Shown in pieces: positions 39,064 through 46,615 of a DNA stretch of 64,000 nucleotides (its first letter is position 1; every line of letters starts with the position of its first letter). Source of the stretch: Chitinophagales bacterium (lineage in GTDB: Bacteria; Bacteroidota; Bacteroidia; Chitinophagales; LD1); NCBI GenBank assembly GCA_026129525.1, contig JAHCHW010000013.1:1-64000 (forward strand). Reading direction: 5' to 3'. A model generated the notes under the pieces. It saw nothing but the letters and a program-made list of their open reading frames with translations, made no database searches and had not been told where the DNA came from. Position numbers and translations under genes: made by a program.

Positions 39064-39717
39064 CTATTCGGTTTTAGAAGTTACAAAATCATTTTCTGCC
39101 ACACATCGCAGTTTTTGTTTTAGTTCGTCCACCTCAGTTCGCAAGCGTGTAAGCAGTACAAGCAAGTCGAGGGTTTCGGTTTTATCTTCAATTAAAATTT
39201 GCTTGGCAGCAATAGTGCCGTTCACTTGCAAAGTATAGGCGGGGGCTGTGGTGCCTATACCTACGTTGCCGTTGGCAAGTATGGTAGCTTTTTGAGTATT
39301 ACCGGTAAAGAAGTTCAAATTGCCACTTTGCACAGTGCCAAGTGCTACATTATTACTGTTGTACGGATTGTTGATGTTGAACACCTGCGTGCCACCGTGT
39401 AACATCCGCCAATAAGTATCATCTCCACTTTGAGAGTTGGGCGCATCAGTTCTAAACACCTCACCTGCATTTACAATGCTGTTGTTTTGCGGCAGCAGAA
39501 TATTGTTGCCATCTATATGCAGCAGCGAGTTGGTGTAATTGCTGCCGAAGTATCCGATGCCGATGGAGCGGATGTAGTCACTTGAACTTGGTGTTGTATT
39601 ATCCGGTTGAGCAAAAAAATTGTTGGTAGTGCCATTAGTAATCCATTGAGCAATCAATGGCTTTTGCATAAACAACAGTATTACTGTTGCAAATGCCGTT
39701 AAGATTTTTGTTTTCAT
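39064..39717 (-). CDS. Secreted tail-fibre/trimeric-adhesin-like protein
   Basis: A 217-aa protein with a signal peptide (about 1-23, LLFMQKPLIAQ). The body has short Asn/Gly-rich strands typical of fibre shafts. It carries NGNVGIGTTAPAYTLQVNGT, a motif that marks Bacteroidota tail-fibre-like or endosialidase-chaperone-associated proteins. The C-terminus is a coiled coil (ETLDLLVLLTRLRTEVDELK). Family members often continue into a further anchor domain; here it stops after the coil, and a detached anchor of that kind lies in the neighbouring pseudogene. It may therefore be truncated. It lies 11 bp downstream of the propeller gene in the same direction. Confidence 0.7.
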   Translation of the reverse strand: MKTKILTAFATVILLFMQKPLIAQWITNGTTNNFFAQPDNTTPSSSDYIRSIGIGYFGSNYTNSLLHIDGNNILLPQNNSIVNAGEVFRTDAPNSQSGDDTYWRMLHGGTQVFNINNPYNSNNVALGTVQSGNLNFFTGNTQKATILANGNVGIGTTAPAYTLQVNGTIAAKQILIEDKTETLDLLVLLTRLRTEVDELKQKLRCVAENDFVTSKTE

Positions 39718-39728
39718 TGCTTAGAATT

Positions 39729-41240
39729 TTAATGTTGAATAAATATTTTAAATGCCTTTCTATATTTTGAAGTTTGTAAACTGAGCAGGTATAACCCTCG
39801 CGGTATATGCGATATATCCAATGTTATTTTTTTGTTGGCATAAAACATTTGCTTCTCTAACCACAAGCGTCCGGTGGCATCATATACGGTGATGGATGAA
39901 TTGTTGAAAAAATCATTAGAAGAAGAAATTGTTAATTGGTTATCTGCCGGGTTGGGGTAAACGCTGGCATTGAATTGTTCACTGTTTGTTTCATTAAAAA
40001 CAAAGTTATAGAGGCAAGGTGCACTTGAAACATTTGTCAGAAAATTAGAAACAAAATTTGGCAACCCCTGCGTTGCCCTCCCGGTACCGAGAGGTTGTGC
40101 CCCATGTTGAACATTACATGCTATACCAAGCGCATTGGGGTTTTTAATAACGGAGAGAAAAGGTGGATTGAGTATGTTACCAGATGAATCTACCTCGTTC
40201 GATAAATACAATTTACCGTCTAACCCGATTTGTCCATCTTGTGCAATAGTTTTCGTTGATGCAAAAACATTTATTCGTGATGCTTGAATTATCGAATCTA
40301 CTCCCGAACTTAAATCAAATTGATAAAACCGTGCCGGACCTGTTCTACCACATGCAACATATAGTTTAGAATTATCAGGTGAAAAAAACATGCCTCCACC
40401 ACTTGTATCAAATGGTATATAAAATGCGTTGGAAAAGATTCCATTTTGGGGATTGAAATCCATTAACTCTGCCTGACTTGGAATTTTAGTAATGGGGTAG
40501 TTCCAAGAAAGAATGACTCCTGCCTTTTTACCATTAGGTGATAATACAATGCTAAGCCCCATATTCAATATATATGCTTGTTGCATAATGGCATAATCCT
40601 GCCCTGCAGCCGAAATCACCGGCACACTATCCACTCCTTCGCTGCTTACTCTAAATGCTAAAAATTTATCGCTGCTTCGCTCATGAGTTACCACCCAGTA
40701 ATCGCAACCATTGGCGTGGCGCGTGGCAGCTAATTGCTCAGTAACAGGCGCATAAAGTAAATTATCATGCGAAGTAACCGCGCCTAAGCCGTTGTCTAAC
40801 CGTAAATCAATTTCATGCCACCGCAATCCACGTTGAAACTGGTTTTCCCAACCATCCACTGTAAACAGGTAATAGGTGCTGTCGTCTCCCGGTTTAGGGA
40901 TAAATACTGCCCCATCACGCGGAGTGGAAACTCCAGCAGGACCTATGCCGCAGCCGTTCAGCATGGGTTGGTGGTTTCTGTTCCACACGCACCATTGGTT
41001 GGTAGTGCCTGATCCATAGCCGAAGTAAGCAACAAGGTTTCCGTTTAAATCAGCAATGGCTGCGGTTCTTTCCAGCGTTCCTATTTGCCCCAAAGTATCA
41101 GGCACCGGTGAGCCGCTACTAAAATCAAGCCCGGCCCTCGCTCCAAAATACCAGTGAGTGGTTCTTTTTTGGTCAGGGTTTTGTCCAAAACAAAACCATA
41201 TCACAAAAACCAAAACCGAAGAGAGTAAAAAGCGATTCAT
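39729..41240 (-). CDS. Secreted beta-propeller-like protein, T9SS type A sorting domain
   Basis: A 503-aa secreted protein. Signal peptide about 1-20 (FVIWFCFGQ). About 25-410 shows propeller-like repeats of the WD40/6-bladed type used in Bacteroidota for hypothetical secreted proteins: THWYFGARAGLDFSSGSP, GDDSTYYLFTVDGWENQ, LSPNGKKAGVILSW, MFFSPDNSKLYVACGRTG and QIGLDGKLYLSN. The last 80 residues form a type A sorting domain (ASVYPNPADNQLTISSS, SITVYDATGRLWLEKQ, GLYLLSLQTSKYRKAFKIF). It is the first gene of a short minus-strand run with the fibre-like gene and the pseudogene. Confidence 0.82.
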   Translation of the reverse strand: MNRFLLSSVLVFVIWFCFGQNPDQKRTTHWYFGARAGLDFSSGSPVPDTLGQIGTLERTAAIADLNGNLVAYFGYGSGTTNQWCVWNRNHQPMLNGCGIGPAGVSTPRDGAVFIPKPGDDSTYYLFTVDGWENQFQRGLRWHEIDLRLDNGLGAVTSHDNLLYAPVTEQLAATRHANGCDYWVVTHERSSDKFLAFRVSSEGVDSVPVISAAGQDYAIMQQAYILNMGLSIVLSPNGKKAGVILSWNYPITKIPSQAELMDFNPQNGIFSNAFYIPFDTSGGGMFFSPDNSKLYVACGRTGPARFYQFDLSSGVDSIIQASRINVFASTKTIAQDGQIGLDGKLYLSNEVDSSGNILNPPFLSVIKNPNALGIACNVQHGAQPLGTGRATQGLPNFVSNFLTNVSSAPCLYNFVFNETNSEQFNASVYPNPADNQLTISSSNDFFNNSSITVYDATGRLWLEKQMFYANKKITLDISHIPRGLYLLSLQTSKYRKAFKIFIQH

Positions 41241-41258
41241 AGCGTACTATTTTTTTCC

Positions 41259-41280
41259 GTGGTTGGTGTTGTCGCCAACC
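41259..41280. repeat. GTTGGTG palindrome, isolated copy
   Basis: GTGGTTGGTGTTGTCGCCAA and the following CC form an inverted repeat of the same family as those at 54981, 55021 and the ends of the MITE-like element. Confidence 0.7.
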
Positions 41281-41297
41281 ATATCAATTTTTGTCCC

Positions 41298-41328
41298 GGC
41301 AGGTTCTCCGCTTGCGGAAACCTGCCCG
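41298..41328. repeat. CCTGCC-family palindrome, long variant
   Basis: GGCAGGTT-C-TCCGC-TT-GCGGA-A-AACCTGCC folds into a near-perfect hairpin. It shares the GGCAGG/CCTGCC ends with the copies at 41608, 41670 and 60813. Confidence 0.65.
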
Positions 41329-41607
41329 CGTTATAGCAACTATTCAACTTCCTCATCATCTCAATAGTATTTAGGTGTAAAAAATCTTTTGTTCAGCACA
41401 AGGCTCTGCGCCCTGCCAGCAACACAACAACCCATAAAACAAAAACCGGTTTAACCTGCATGTGGGCAGTTTTTAAACGCTTAACAAATTGGTGTCCTAT
41501 CGTAAAGTTTAAACTTTTTCAGGTAAGAAACAAAACTTGAAGAAGGCGGATAAGTGACCCCACTTAAAACCACAGCGATACATAGCACACATACCCTTAT
41601 GTTTTCT

Positions 41608-41630
41608 ACCTGCCTTGCCGGCAGGCAGGT
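41608..41630. repeat. CCTGCC-family palindrome (copy identical to 60813-60835)
   Basis: The 23-bp sequence ACCTGCCTTGCC/GGCAGGCAGGT is a palindrome, identical over all 23 bp to the copy inside the glycosyltransferase gene at 60813-60835. Confidence 0.85.
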
Positions 41631-41660
41631 GTGCCCATGTGTTTTTTTGCCCAACAGCGT

Positions 41661-41720
41661 TCATTGCGAACCTGCCTGCGGCAAAGACAGGCGGAACGGA
41701 GTGCAGCGTGGCAATCTCCC
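41661..41720. repeat. CATTGCGAA...GCAATCTCC element carrying a nested palindrome
   Basis: TCATTGCGAA at the left and GGCAATCTCCC at the right frame an element also found at 54918-54977. Inside, at 41670-41693, sits a CCTGCCTGCGGCAAAGACAGG palindrome of another family, so one repeat looks inserted in another. Confidence 0.7.
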
Positions 41721-41783
41721 ACTCACCATCCTGCCCGCGCTAATCATAAAAATCCTCGTCATCTGTCTGCCATGGCAGTCGTT

Positions 41784-41860
41784 GCTCATCACTCATTACT
41801 CATCACTCATCACTCATCACTCATCACTCATCACTCATCACTCATCACTCATCACTCATT
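41784..41860. repeat. Heptanucleotide tandem array (ACTCATC), 11 units
   Basis: Eleven consecutive 7-bp units: the first is GCTCATC, the second and last are ACTCATT, and the others are exact ACTCATC. There are no spacers, so it is a simple tandem array. Confidence 0.95.
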
Positions 41861-42038
41861 TCTCGCTGCCTACTGCCGCTGCCCACTTTCCTCCCTTGTC
41901 TTGTCCTGAAATAGGTTTAAGTCCCCGCAGCTTCCCCGCTCCCCTCATGCCCCACTTCGTGAGAACCTGTCGGGACGGAGCCTCTACCATACCCCTATGC
42001 ACCTCTGCAACAACACCTTTGCACCATACCCTTCTCGC

Positions 42039-42311
42039 ATTTTCGCCCTTCACACCCGCATCCGGGCAACTCGTACCCCTATTCATCCTTGCCTTTTTAA
42101 CATTCATCTCACTTTGAACCTCATTCATGTTCACTGAAACGCTATTCATCCCACTTTTTTTAACATTCATCTCACTTGGAGCACCATTCATCTGCACTTG
42201 AACCCTATTCACCCTTACCTTTTTAACATTCCTCGTACGTTAAAAGCCATTCATCTGCACTTTCTTCCAATTCATCTTCACCGGAAACATATTCATCTCA
42301 CTCAAAAATAG
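42039..42311. repeat. Exactly 21-bp-phased array (ATTCAT...), about 13 units
   Basis: ATTCAT or a one-base variant recurs at 42081, 42102, 42123, 42144, 42165, 42186, 42207, 42228, 42249, 42270 and 42291, always 21 bp apart, with weaker units at 42039 and 42060. The rest of each unit varies around CTCACTTTGAACC. On the minus strand each unit supplies an in-frame ATG AAT, giving a false heptad-repeat protein. Confidence 0.9.
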
Positions 42312-42376
42312 AACTCCCATCACTCCAAACCTTCCACCCTTCATTGGTCTCACTTCACTCTTTACTTTTCTCGCTT

Positions 42377-42474
42377 CCCATCTCCCATGTCCCATGTCCC
42401 ATCTCCCATCTCCCATCTCCCATCTCCCATCTCCCATCTCCCATGTCCCATCTCCCATCTCCCATCTCCCATGT
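42377..42474. repeat. Heptanucleotide tandem array (CCCATCT/CCCATGT), 14 units
   Basis: Fourteen uninterrupted 7-bp units. Ten are CCCATCT and four are CCCATGT (second, third, tenth and fourteenth). The array is followed by CCCCCTATTTAAG. Confidence 0.95.
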
Positions 42475-42483
42475 CCCCCTATT

Positions 42484-42518
42484 TAAGTCCCCCTTCGGAA
42501 GATTTAGGGGGCTTTTTG
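42484..42518. repeat. CCCCCT...AGGGGG dispersed hairpin
   Basis: AAGTCCCCCTTCGG, AAGATTT and AGGGGGCTTTTT form a hairpin of a sequence type often scattered in Bacteroidota genomes, where it reads as SPPSEDLGG in one frame. Here it could also terminate plus-strand transcription, with its T run, before the next gene. Confidence 0.65.
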
Positions 42519-42606
42519 CAAAAAAAATCTAACACACATACTATGCATCCAAGCCCCCGCGTTACTGTTTTTAAATACCATTTTTTAATCACCAAAATCA
42601 ATCATT

Positions 42607-43545
42607 ATGGCAACCGAAAGAATCATCCCCAAGTACCGCTGCAAGCAAACCGAACTGTATGCAGTAGTTACGGCTTACATCGTAAGCCTTACCGAAAACC
42701 TGCCGGCTTTTACCGCCCATAACACCATGTATAACCCTGTAAACCTTGCCGCCTTTCAGGCTCAGCTCGATGCCGCCAAGGCCCTCCCCAACTTCCAGCA
42801 GCGCAACGAGCCTTCCGAAACCCTCCGCGTGCTTATTAAAGAGCAGGCCGAAAAATCCATCAACAAATGGCGGGCGCTTCGCACTTACATCGAGCGCTCT
42901 TTTCCGCCTGCACTTATTAAACCCAAACTCGAAGCAGCCGGATGGAGCTACCTGGCACAGGCGAACGCCTTTAACTGGGAAGAAATTGTAGAACTGCTCG
43001 ACAGCGGCTACGAATTTATTACCGCCAACGAACCTGCCCTAACGGCTAACGGTATGCCGCCCGCCTTTCCTGCCGAGTACCAAGCCGAACAAGCCGCCTA
43101 CATGGCGTTCTTCAACCAACTTTCCGATACCACCCTCGACCAGCGCCAGCAAACCGATGAAAAAATAAACGCCAACAACGCCCTGTATGACGAACTCATC
43201 CGAATAGGAAAAGATGCCAACGTTATTTTTCGCAATAACCCCGCCCTGCTCGAGCGGTTTACCTTCACCAAAGTATTAGCCTTGGTCAGCTCACCGGGTC
43301 CTGCCACTTTAAAAGGCAACGTTACCGATGTTGCCGAAAACCCCATTCCGGACGTTTCGGTGTACCTCCAAGAACTCGACCTCGAAGTGTTTACCGATGC
43401 TACCGGCACTTACCTAACCGGCAACATCTCTTCGGGCACTTACACTGTTACCTTCAGCAAAGAAGGTTTTGTTACCCAACAAGTGCAAATCACCATTAAC
43501 CCGGGCGTTGATAAAATTTACGATGTTACACTGGTAACTGTTTAA
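42607..43545 (+). CDS. Hypothetical protein with C-terminal carboxypeptidase-regulatory-like domain
   Basis: A 312-aa protein of unknown role. About 1-225 is predominantly helical (LAAFQAQLDAAKALPNFQQR, LRVLIKEQAEKSINKWRALR, QQTDEKINANNALYDELIRI), like a four-helix-bundle segment. About 232-312 is a CarboxypepD_reg-like beta-sandwich (LKGNVTDVAENPIPDVSVYL, GTYTVTFSKEGFVTQQVQI). No signal peptide is visible (MATERIIPKYRCKQTELYAV), which is odd because the C-terminal fold usually occurs outside the cytoplasm. It follows the repeat field and has its own terminator. Helical-bundle plus carboxypeptidase-like pairs recur in this phylum, but no function is known to me. Confidence 0.75.
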   Translation: MATERIIPKYRCKQTELYAVVTAYIVSLTENLPAFTAHNTMYNPVNLAAFQAQLDAAKALPNFQQRNEPSETLRVLIKEQAEKSINKWRALRTYIERSFPPALIKPKLEAAGWSYLAQANAFNWEEIVELLDSGYEFITANEPALTANGMPPAFPAEYQAEQAAYMAFFNQLSDTTLDQRQQTDEKINANNALYDELIRIGKDANVIFRNNPALLERFTFTKVLALVSSPGPATLKGNVTDVAENPIPDVSVYLQELDLEVFTDATGTYLTGNISSGTYTVTFSKEGFVTQQVQITINPGVDKIYDVTLVTV

Positions 43546-43565
43546 AATACGGTTCCTTTCATTAC

Positions 43566-43600
43566 AACGCCCTCGCAAACAAGCGGGGGCGTTTTTGTTT
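43566..43600 (+). terminator. Terminator of the 312-aa hypothetical gene
   Basis: AACGCCCTCGC pairs with GCGGGGGCGTT (one mismatch) around AAACAA, followed by TTTGTTTT; 20 bp after the stop codon. Confidence 0.85.
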
Positions 43601-43650
43601 TGTATCCTTTCATACAACGGGTAAAAGCGCAGTTGTTATTTTTATCGCGA

Positions 43651-44667
43651 ATGAATTTTCTGCTCAACCGTCCTTTTCCCAAATCGGTTTTTACGGTTTT
43701 CATTTTGCTGTGCCATGTAGTGGTGGTATTAGCTCAGGATAGCACCAAAAACTTTTCTGTTCTCAGAAATCAATACCCCGAGCACATCAACAAAAAACGA
43801 TTAACAGCTGTTACCGTTGGCGGATTGGCAACGTACTCCGCAATAATGACGGGCGTTGGTTTTGCCTGGTACGGACAAGATAAACTCGGAAAGTTCCGTT
43901 GGTTTGCCGATGAAAAAGAGTGGCTGCAAATTGATAAGACCGGGCACTTTTTTGCGCCATACTTTATTACCAACTGGAGTTACTACATGCTGCGCTGGAG
44001 CGGTATGAAAAACACCCCTGCCGCATTAACCGCAGGCGCTTTCGGTTTTTTGAGTTTAAGCATTATTGAAATTCCCGATGGCATGGTGCCTAAGTATGGT
44101 GCTTCGTGGAGCGATATTGTTTTCAACTTTGCGGGTGCGGCTTTGTCAACCGCGCAATTTCTTGCCTGGCAAGAGCAACGCATTACCACCAAGTATTCAT
44201 TTCACATTGTAAACTACCCGCCCGGTGAACTGCGCAACCGCGCTAACGAACTTTACGGAAAAAATTTTGGCGAGCGCATTCTGAAAGATTACAACGGAGT
44301 TACCATGTGGCTGTCGTTTAACCTGCATTCGTTTAACCACCGCATACAACCGGCATGGCTCAACGTGGCATTTGGTTATGCAGCCGGTAACTTATATGGC
44401 GGCTTCGAAAATAAGTGGACAGATAAGAACGGTGTTTTTCACGACCGAAGCGATTTAAAGCGCTACCGCAGATTTTTTATTTCGGTAGATGCCGACTACA
44501 CCAGGTTTAAAGTAAAATCGAAAGCAGGGAAAATAATTCTCGGCATTTTGAACATTGTAAAACTGCCCATGCCCGCCATTGAATTCAACACACTGGGCGA
44601 AGTGGTTATACACCCCATGTATTTTTTGAACTTTAACGCGCCTTTGTATATAAACAAGAAACAGTAA
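43651..44667 (+). CDS. DUF2279 family protein
   Basis: A 338-aa protein with a signal peptide or N-terminal anchor (about 10-30, FTVFILLCHVVVVLAQ). Residues about 55-200 match the DUF2279 pattern (LATYSAIMTGVGFAWYGQDK, DEKEWLQIDKTGHFFAPYFI, IEIPDGMVPKYGASWSDIVF), a predicted membrane-associated family often with a conserved His near DKTGHFF. The rest is beta-rich with aromatic residues. The role is unknown. The start at ATG 43651 is used because it immediately precedes the hydrophobic segment; upstream frame residues resemble the terminator region of the previous gene. Confidence 0.8.
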   Translation: MNFLLNRPFPKSVFTVFILLCHVVVVLAQDSTKNFSVLRNQYPEHINKKRLTAVTVGGLATYSAIMTGVGFAWYGQDKLGKFRWFADEKEWLQIDKTGHFFAPYFITNWSYYMLRWSGMKNTPAALTAGAFGFLSLSIIEIPDGMVPKYGASWSDIVFNFAGAALSTAQFLAWQEQRITTKYSFHIVNYPPGELRNRANELYGKNFGERILKDYNGVTMWLSFNLHSFNHRIQPAWLNVAFGYAAGNLYGGFENKWTDKNGVFHDRSDLKRYRRFFISVDADYTRFKVKSKAGKIILGILNIVKLPMPAIEFNTLGEVVIHPMYFLNFNAPLYINKKQ

Positions 44668-44678
44668 GTTACTTGTAG

Positions 44679-45248
44679 CTAAATGCTTCTGCTAAAAACT
44701 TTCTTTATATCCACAGTAAAACCGGAAACTATTTTAGAGAAAACCTTGCCCTTTACCTCGGCACAAGAATGAAGTTTATACTTTTTATTTTCTAACACAA
44801 ACACTTCTATCAATTTATTGCCGGGGTCAACTATCCAGTATTCCTTTACCCCAAACTTTTCATATAATGCATACTTTTTTACCCGATCAAACCGTACATA
44901 CCCCGGAGATACTACTTCAATCAGGCAATCGGGAACACCATGTACAACATCCTTAATAATCTTACCATTGGCTTGAGAAACAAAAATTATATCAGGTTGC
45001 ACAACATTATTGTTATCGAATACTACATCCATAGGTGCCGCTACTACGGCTCCAAGTTTTTTCTTTTTTACATAAGTATGCAGAAGAGAAAAAAGGTTTC
45101 CGGATGAAGACTGATGCTCAAAACTTGGTGACGGTGCCATAAAAAGTGATTGATCAATAATTTCGCAACGCAATTCGGCAGGCAGAAATGAGAAATCTGC
45201 ATATGTCCATTTTGCTTTCTGCTTTATTTCTTTTTTCGTGTATATCAT
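44679..45248 (-). CDS. Uma2 (DUF820) family protein, PD-(D/E)XK nuclease-like
   Basis: A 189-aa Uma2-family protein. The core shows the PD-(D/E)XK-type pattern: FEHQSSSGNLFSLLHTYV, then VVQPDIIFVS (Asp) and CLIEVVSPGYVRFDRVKKYA (Glu and Lys), then EKFGVKEYWIVDPGNKLIEV. These proteins are frequent in cyanobacteria and Bacteroidota, with nuclease activity predicted; the biological role is unresolved. It is convergent with the DUF2279 gene and 14 bp downstream of the methyltransferase gene, so it may be co-transcribed with it. Confidence 0.88.
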   Translation of the reverse strand: MIYTKKEIKQKAKWTYADFSFLPAELRCEIIDQSLFMAPSPSFEHQSSSGNLFSLLHTYVKKKKLGAVVAAPMDVVFDNNNVVQPDIIFVSQANGKIIKDVVHGVPDCLIEVVSPGYVRFDRVKKYALYEKFGVKEYWIVDPGNKLIEVFVLENKKYKLHSCAEVKGKVFSKIVSGFTVDIKKVFSRSI

Positions 45249-45262
45249 GTTACTAAGCTAAG

Positions 45263-45907
45263 TTATTTATACGCTACCAACAAATAATGCGAAAACACAC
45301 TTTCCTTTTTCACCAACACCGTTTTTAAAATCTTCATTCCACGCTTTTCCAAAAACAATTCATACTCGCGCAGGTTGTATTGATGCGGATGCAACACATC
45401 GCCCGGCACAAGTTTGAAAAAATGTTTCAGCAAGGCGTAATTGTGAGCATCTATACTCAGCACCACCTTCCCGTTTTTGTTTACCGATTGCACCAATACA
45501 TCAAACGCTCTTTCAATATCGCTTACATGGTTAATGGCGTTCAGGCAAAACACCACATCAAATTTATTTTGAGGAGTAAACTCTTCTATAGTGCTTACAA
45601 CAAAATCAACATTCGGGTAATCACTCTTAGTAAAGAAAGGTGTTTCGCTTTCATACTTTTCTATCAAAGGGTCAACAGCGGTAATCTTGTTTTCAGGCAG
45701 GGCAATAAAAACTCCGGCAGGTCCGCAGCCAAGGTCGGCTGTCCGCATCGTATCATCTATCGCCAAACTTCCCGCAATGCGCTGCAATAAATCGTTCCAG
45801 TAATTTTTCTTCCAACTTAAATACTGCTCCTTGTTCTTATCGCGCAGATATACTTTCCACCAACGCAACTCAAACCATTGAGCAATTTTCCATTTTAGCT
45901 TACTCAT
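45263..45907 (-). CDS. Class I SAM-dependent methyltransferase
   Basis: A 214-aa methyltransferase. MRTADLGCGPAGVFIALP is motif I, ITAVDPLIEKYESE motif II, DVVFCLNAINHVSDIERAFD motif IV, and NGKVVLSIDAHNYALL a later strand, so the SAM-binding fold is complete. The substrate is unknown; the small size and the VLVQSVNKNGKV region fit small-molecule methyltransferases. The ATG at 45907 (MSKLKWKIAQW) is preferred; upstream sequence in the same frame encodes TPLLKKERGEI, which derives from a dispersed repeat and not from the gene. Confidence 0.88.
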   Translation of the reverse strand: MSKLKWKIAQWFELRWWKVYLRDKNKEQYLSWKKNYWNDLLQRIAGSLAIDDTMRTADLGCGPAGVFIALPENKITAVDPLIEKYESETPFFTKSDYPNVDFVVSTIEEFTPQNKFDVVFCLNAINHVSDIERAFDVLVQSVNKNGKVVLSIDAHNYALLKHFFKLVPGDVLHPHQYNLREYELFLEKRGMKILKTVLVKKESVFSHYLLVAYK

Positions 45908-45923
45908 TTGCCTTTGTATTTCT

Positions 45924-45961
45924 CCCCTCTCCTTTTTTAGGAGAGGGGTTGGGGGTGAGGT
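45924..45961. repeat. CCCCTCTCC...GGAGAGGGG dispersed palindrome (complete copy)
   Basis: CCCCTCTCC, TTTTTTA and GGAGAGGGG form a hairpin with the tail TTGGGGGTGAGG. This is the widely dispersed element that produces TPLLKKERG in translated frames. It sits just upstream of the methyltransferase start; related copies are at 38484 and inside the RNase P RNA. Confidence 0.85.
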
Positions 45962-46041
45962 CATCTATCCACAATAATCTCAAGAATTTCAACAATCCTT
46001 AATTCCGAAAGCAATTTAGTTCGTCCATTAAATTAAACGTC

Positions 46042-46049
46042 TATTTTCG
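46042..46049 (+). promoter_or_regulatory. Possible -7 box for RNase P RNA
   Basis: TATTTTCG differs by one base from TAnnTTTG and lies about 25-30 bp before the RNase P RNA. A TTTAG near 46015-46019 is the best -33 candidate at roughly the expected spacing. Confidence 0.35.
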
Positions 46050-46056
46050 CACACAG

Positions 46057-46072
46057 CCTGCCTTTGGGCAGG
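46057..46072. repeat. CCTGCC-family mini-palindrome in the RNase P leader
   Basis: CCTGCC-TTTG-GGCAGG forms a hairpin between the proposed promoter and the 5' end of RNase P RNA, with the same arms as the palindromes at 41608 and 60813 but shorter. Confidence 0.5.
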
Positions 46073-46074
46073 TT

Positions 46075-46472
46075 AAGCTACATGCTGTTCTATCGTTCTT
46101 CAATTTAATGAGGGAAGGAAAGTCCGGACAACACAGAGCACCGCACCACCTAACGGGTGGGTGCCGCAGCAATGCGGCAACAGACAGTGCCGCAGAAAAT
46201 AACCACCGGTTTCTTCTCCTCTCTTTCGGAGGGGCAGGGGAGGCGGAAAGGGTGAAAATGTGGGGTAAGAGCCTACGTGTTGCCGTGGTAACATGGCAGC
46301 AGGGTAAACCTTGCGGGTTGAAAGTCCACGTATATCCGTGCTTGAGCGCGGCTCGCGCAATTACGGAGGGGTTGGGCGTTACAGGTTTCGTGCAAACGAA
46401 ATCGCAGAGAAATGATAGAAGTCCCGGTGTAAATCGGGAAACAGAATCCGGCTTACAGGCATGTAGTTTTTT
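46075..46472 (+). ncRNA. rnpB: RNase P RNA, bacterial class A
   Basis: The conserved core GAGGGAAGGAAAGTCCGGAC is near 46111, and the matching 3' core ACAGAATCCGGCTTACA at 46441-46457. Internal landmarks include GGGTGAAAATGTGGGGTAAG (A-type specificity-domain signature) and GGTAAACCTTGCGGG. The outer helix closes: CTACATGC at the 5' end (46078-46085) pairs with GCATGTAG at the 3' end (46459-46466), followed by TTTTTT, which would terminate transcription. In the P12 position (46211-46243) the sequence TTCTTCTCCTCTCTTTCGGA and the following GGGGCAGGGGAGG resembles the dispersed CCCCTCTCC palindrome. RNase P RNA processes the 5' ends of tRNA precursors. Confidence 0.93.
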
Positions 46473-46615
46473 ATAAAAGGGAAATTGGCGAATGACATCA
46501 GGAGGCAGGTTATTCGCCATTACGACACACAAATTGCCCCGTATTTTTTAATAAGGTTGTTGATGATTGCACCGCTGTGGCAGTTCAACTTCAACAATCA
46601 ATAACCGAATAGAAT

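Larger units (their letters stand above)
41241..42606. other. Gene-free repeat field
   Basis: This stretch of nearly 1.4 kb contains no convincing gene. It holds, in order, a GGTTGGTG palindrome, two to three CCTGCC-type palindromes (one nested in a CATTGCGA-type element), a heptamer array, a 21-bp array, a second heptamer array and a CCCCCT hairpin, each listed separately. Open frames are the by-product of repeat units divisible by seven or three. Confidence 0.8.

Noticed and set aside
41784..42474. Possible CRISPR array
   Set aside because: Units are 7 or 21 bp with no unique spacers between them, and no cas genes are present.
41554..42722. Several open frames on both strands across the repeat field, including heptad Met-Asn and Met-Gly-Asp-Gly repeat proteins
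   Set aside because: They are produced by tandem units of 7 or 21 bp, which keep frames open. They have no plausible starts or homologous domains, and overlap each other in many frames.
45908..45964. N-terminal extension of the methyltransferase (TSPPTPLLKKERGEI)
   Set aside because: These residues are the translation of a dispersed palindromic repeat; the conserved protein starts at the ATG at 45907.
46486..46519. TGGCGAAT/ATTCGCCA inverted repeat after RNase P RNA as a terminator
   Set aside because: No T run follows; the TTTTTT directly after the outer RNase P helix is the better termination site.
46041..46532. Coding frames over the RNase P region on both strands
   Set aside because: The conserved RNA core sequences and pairing ends explain the region; the frames are incidental.
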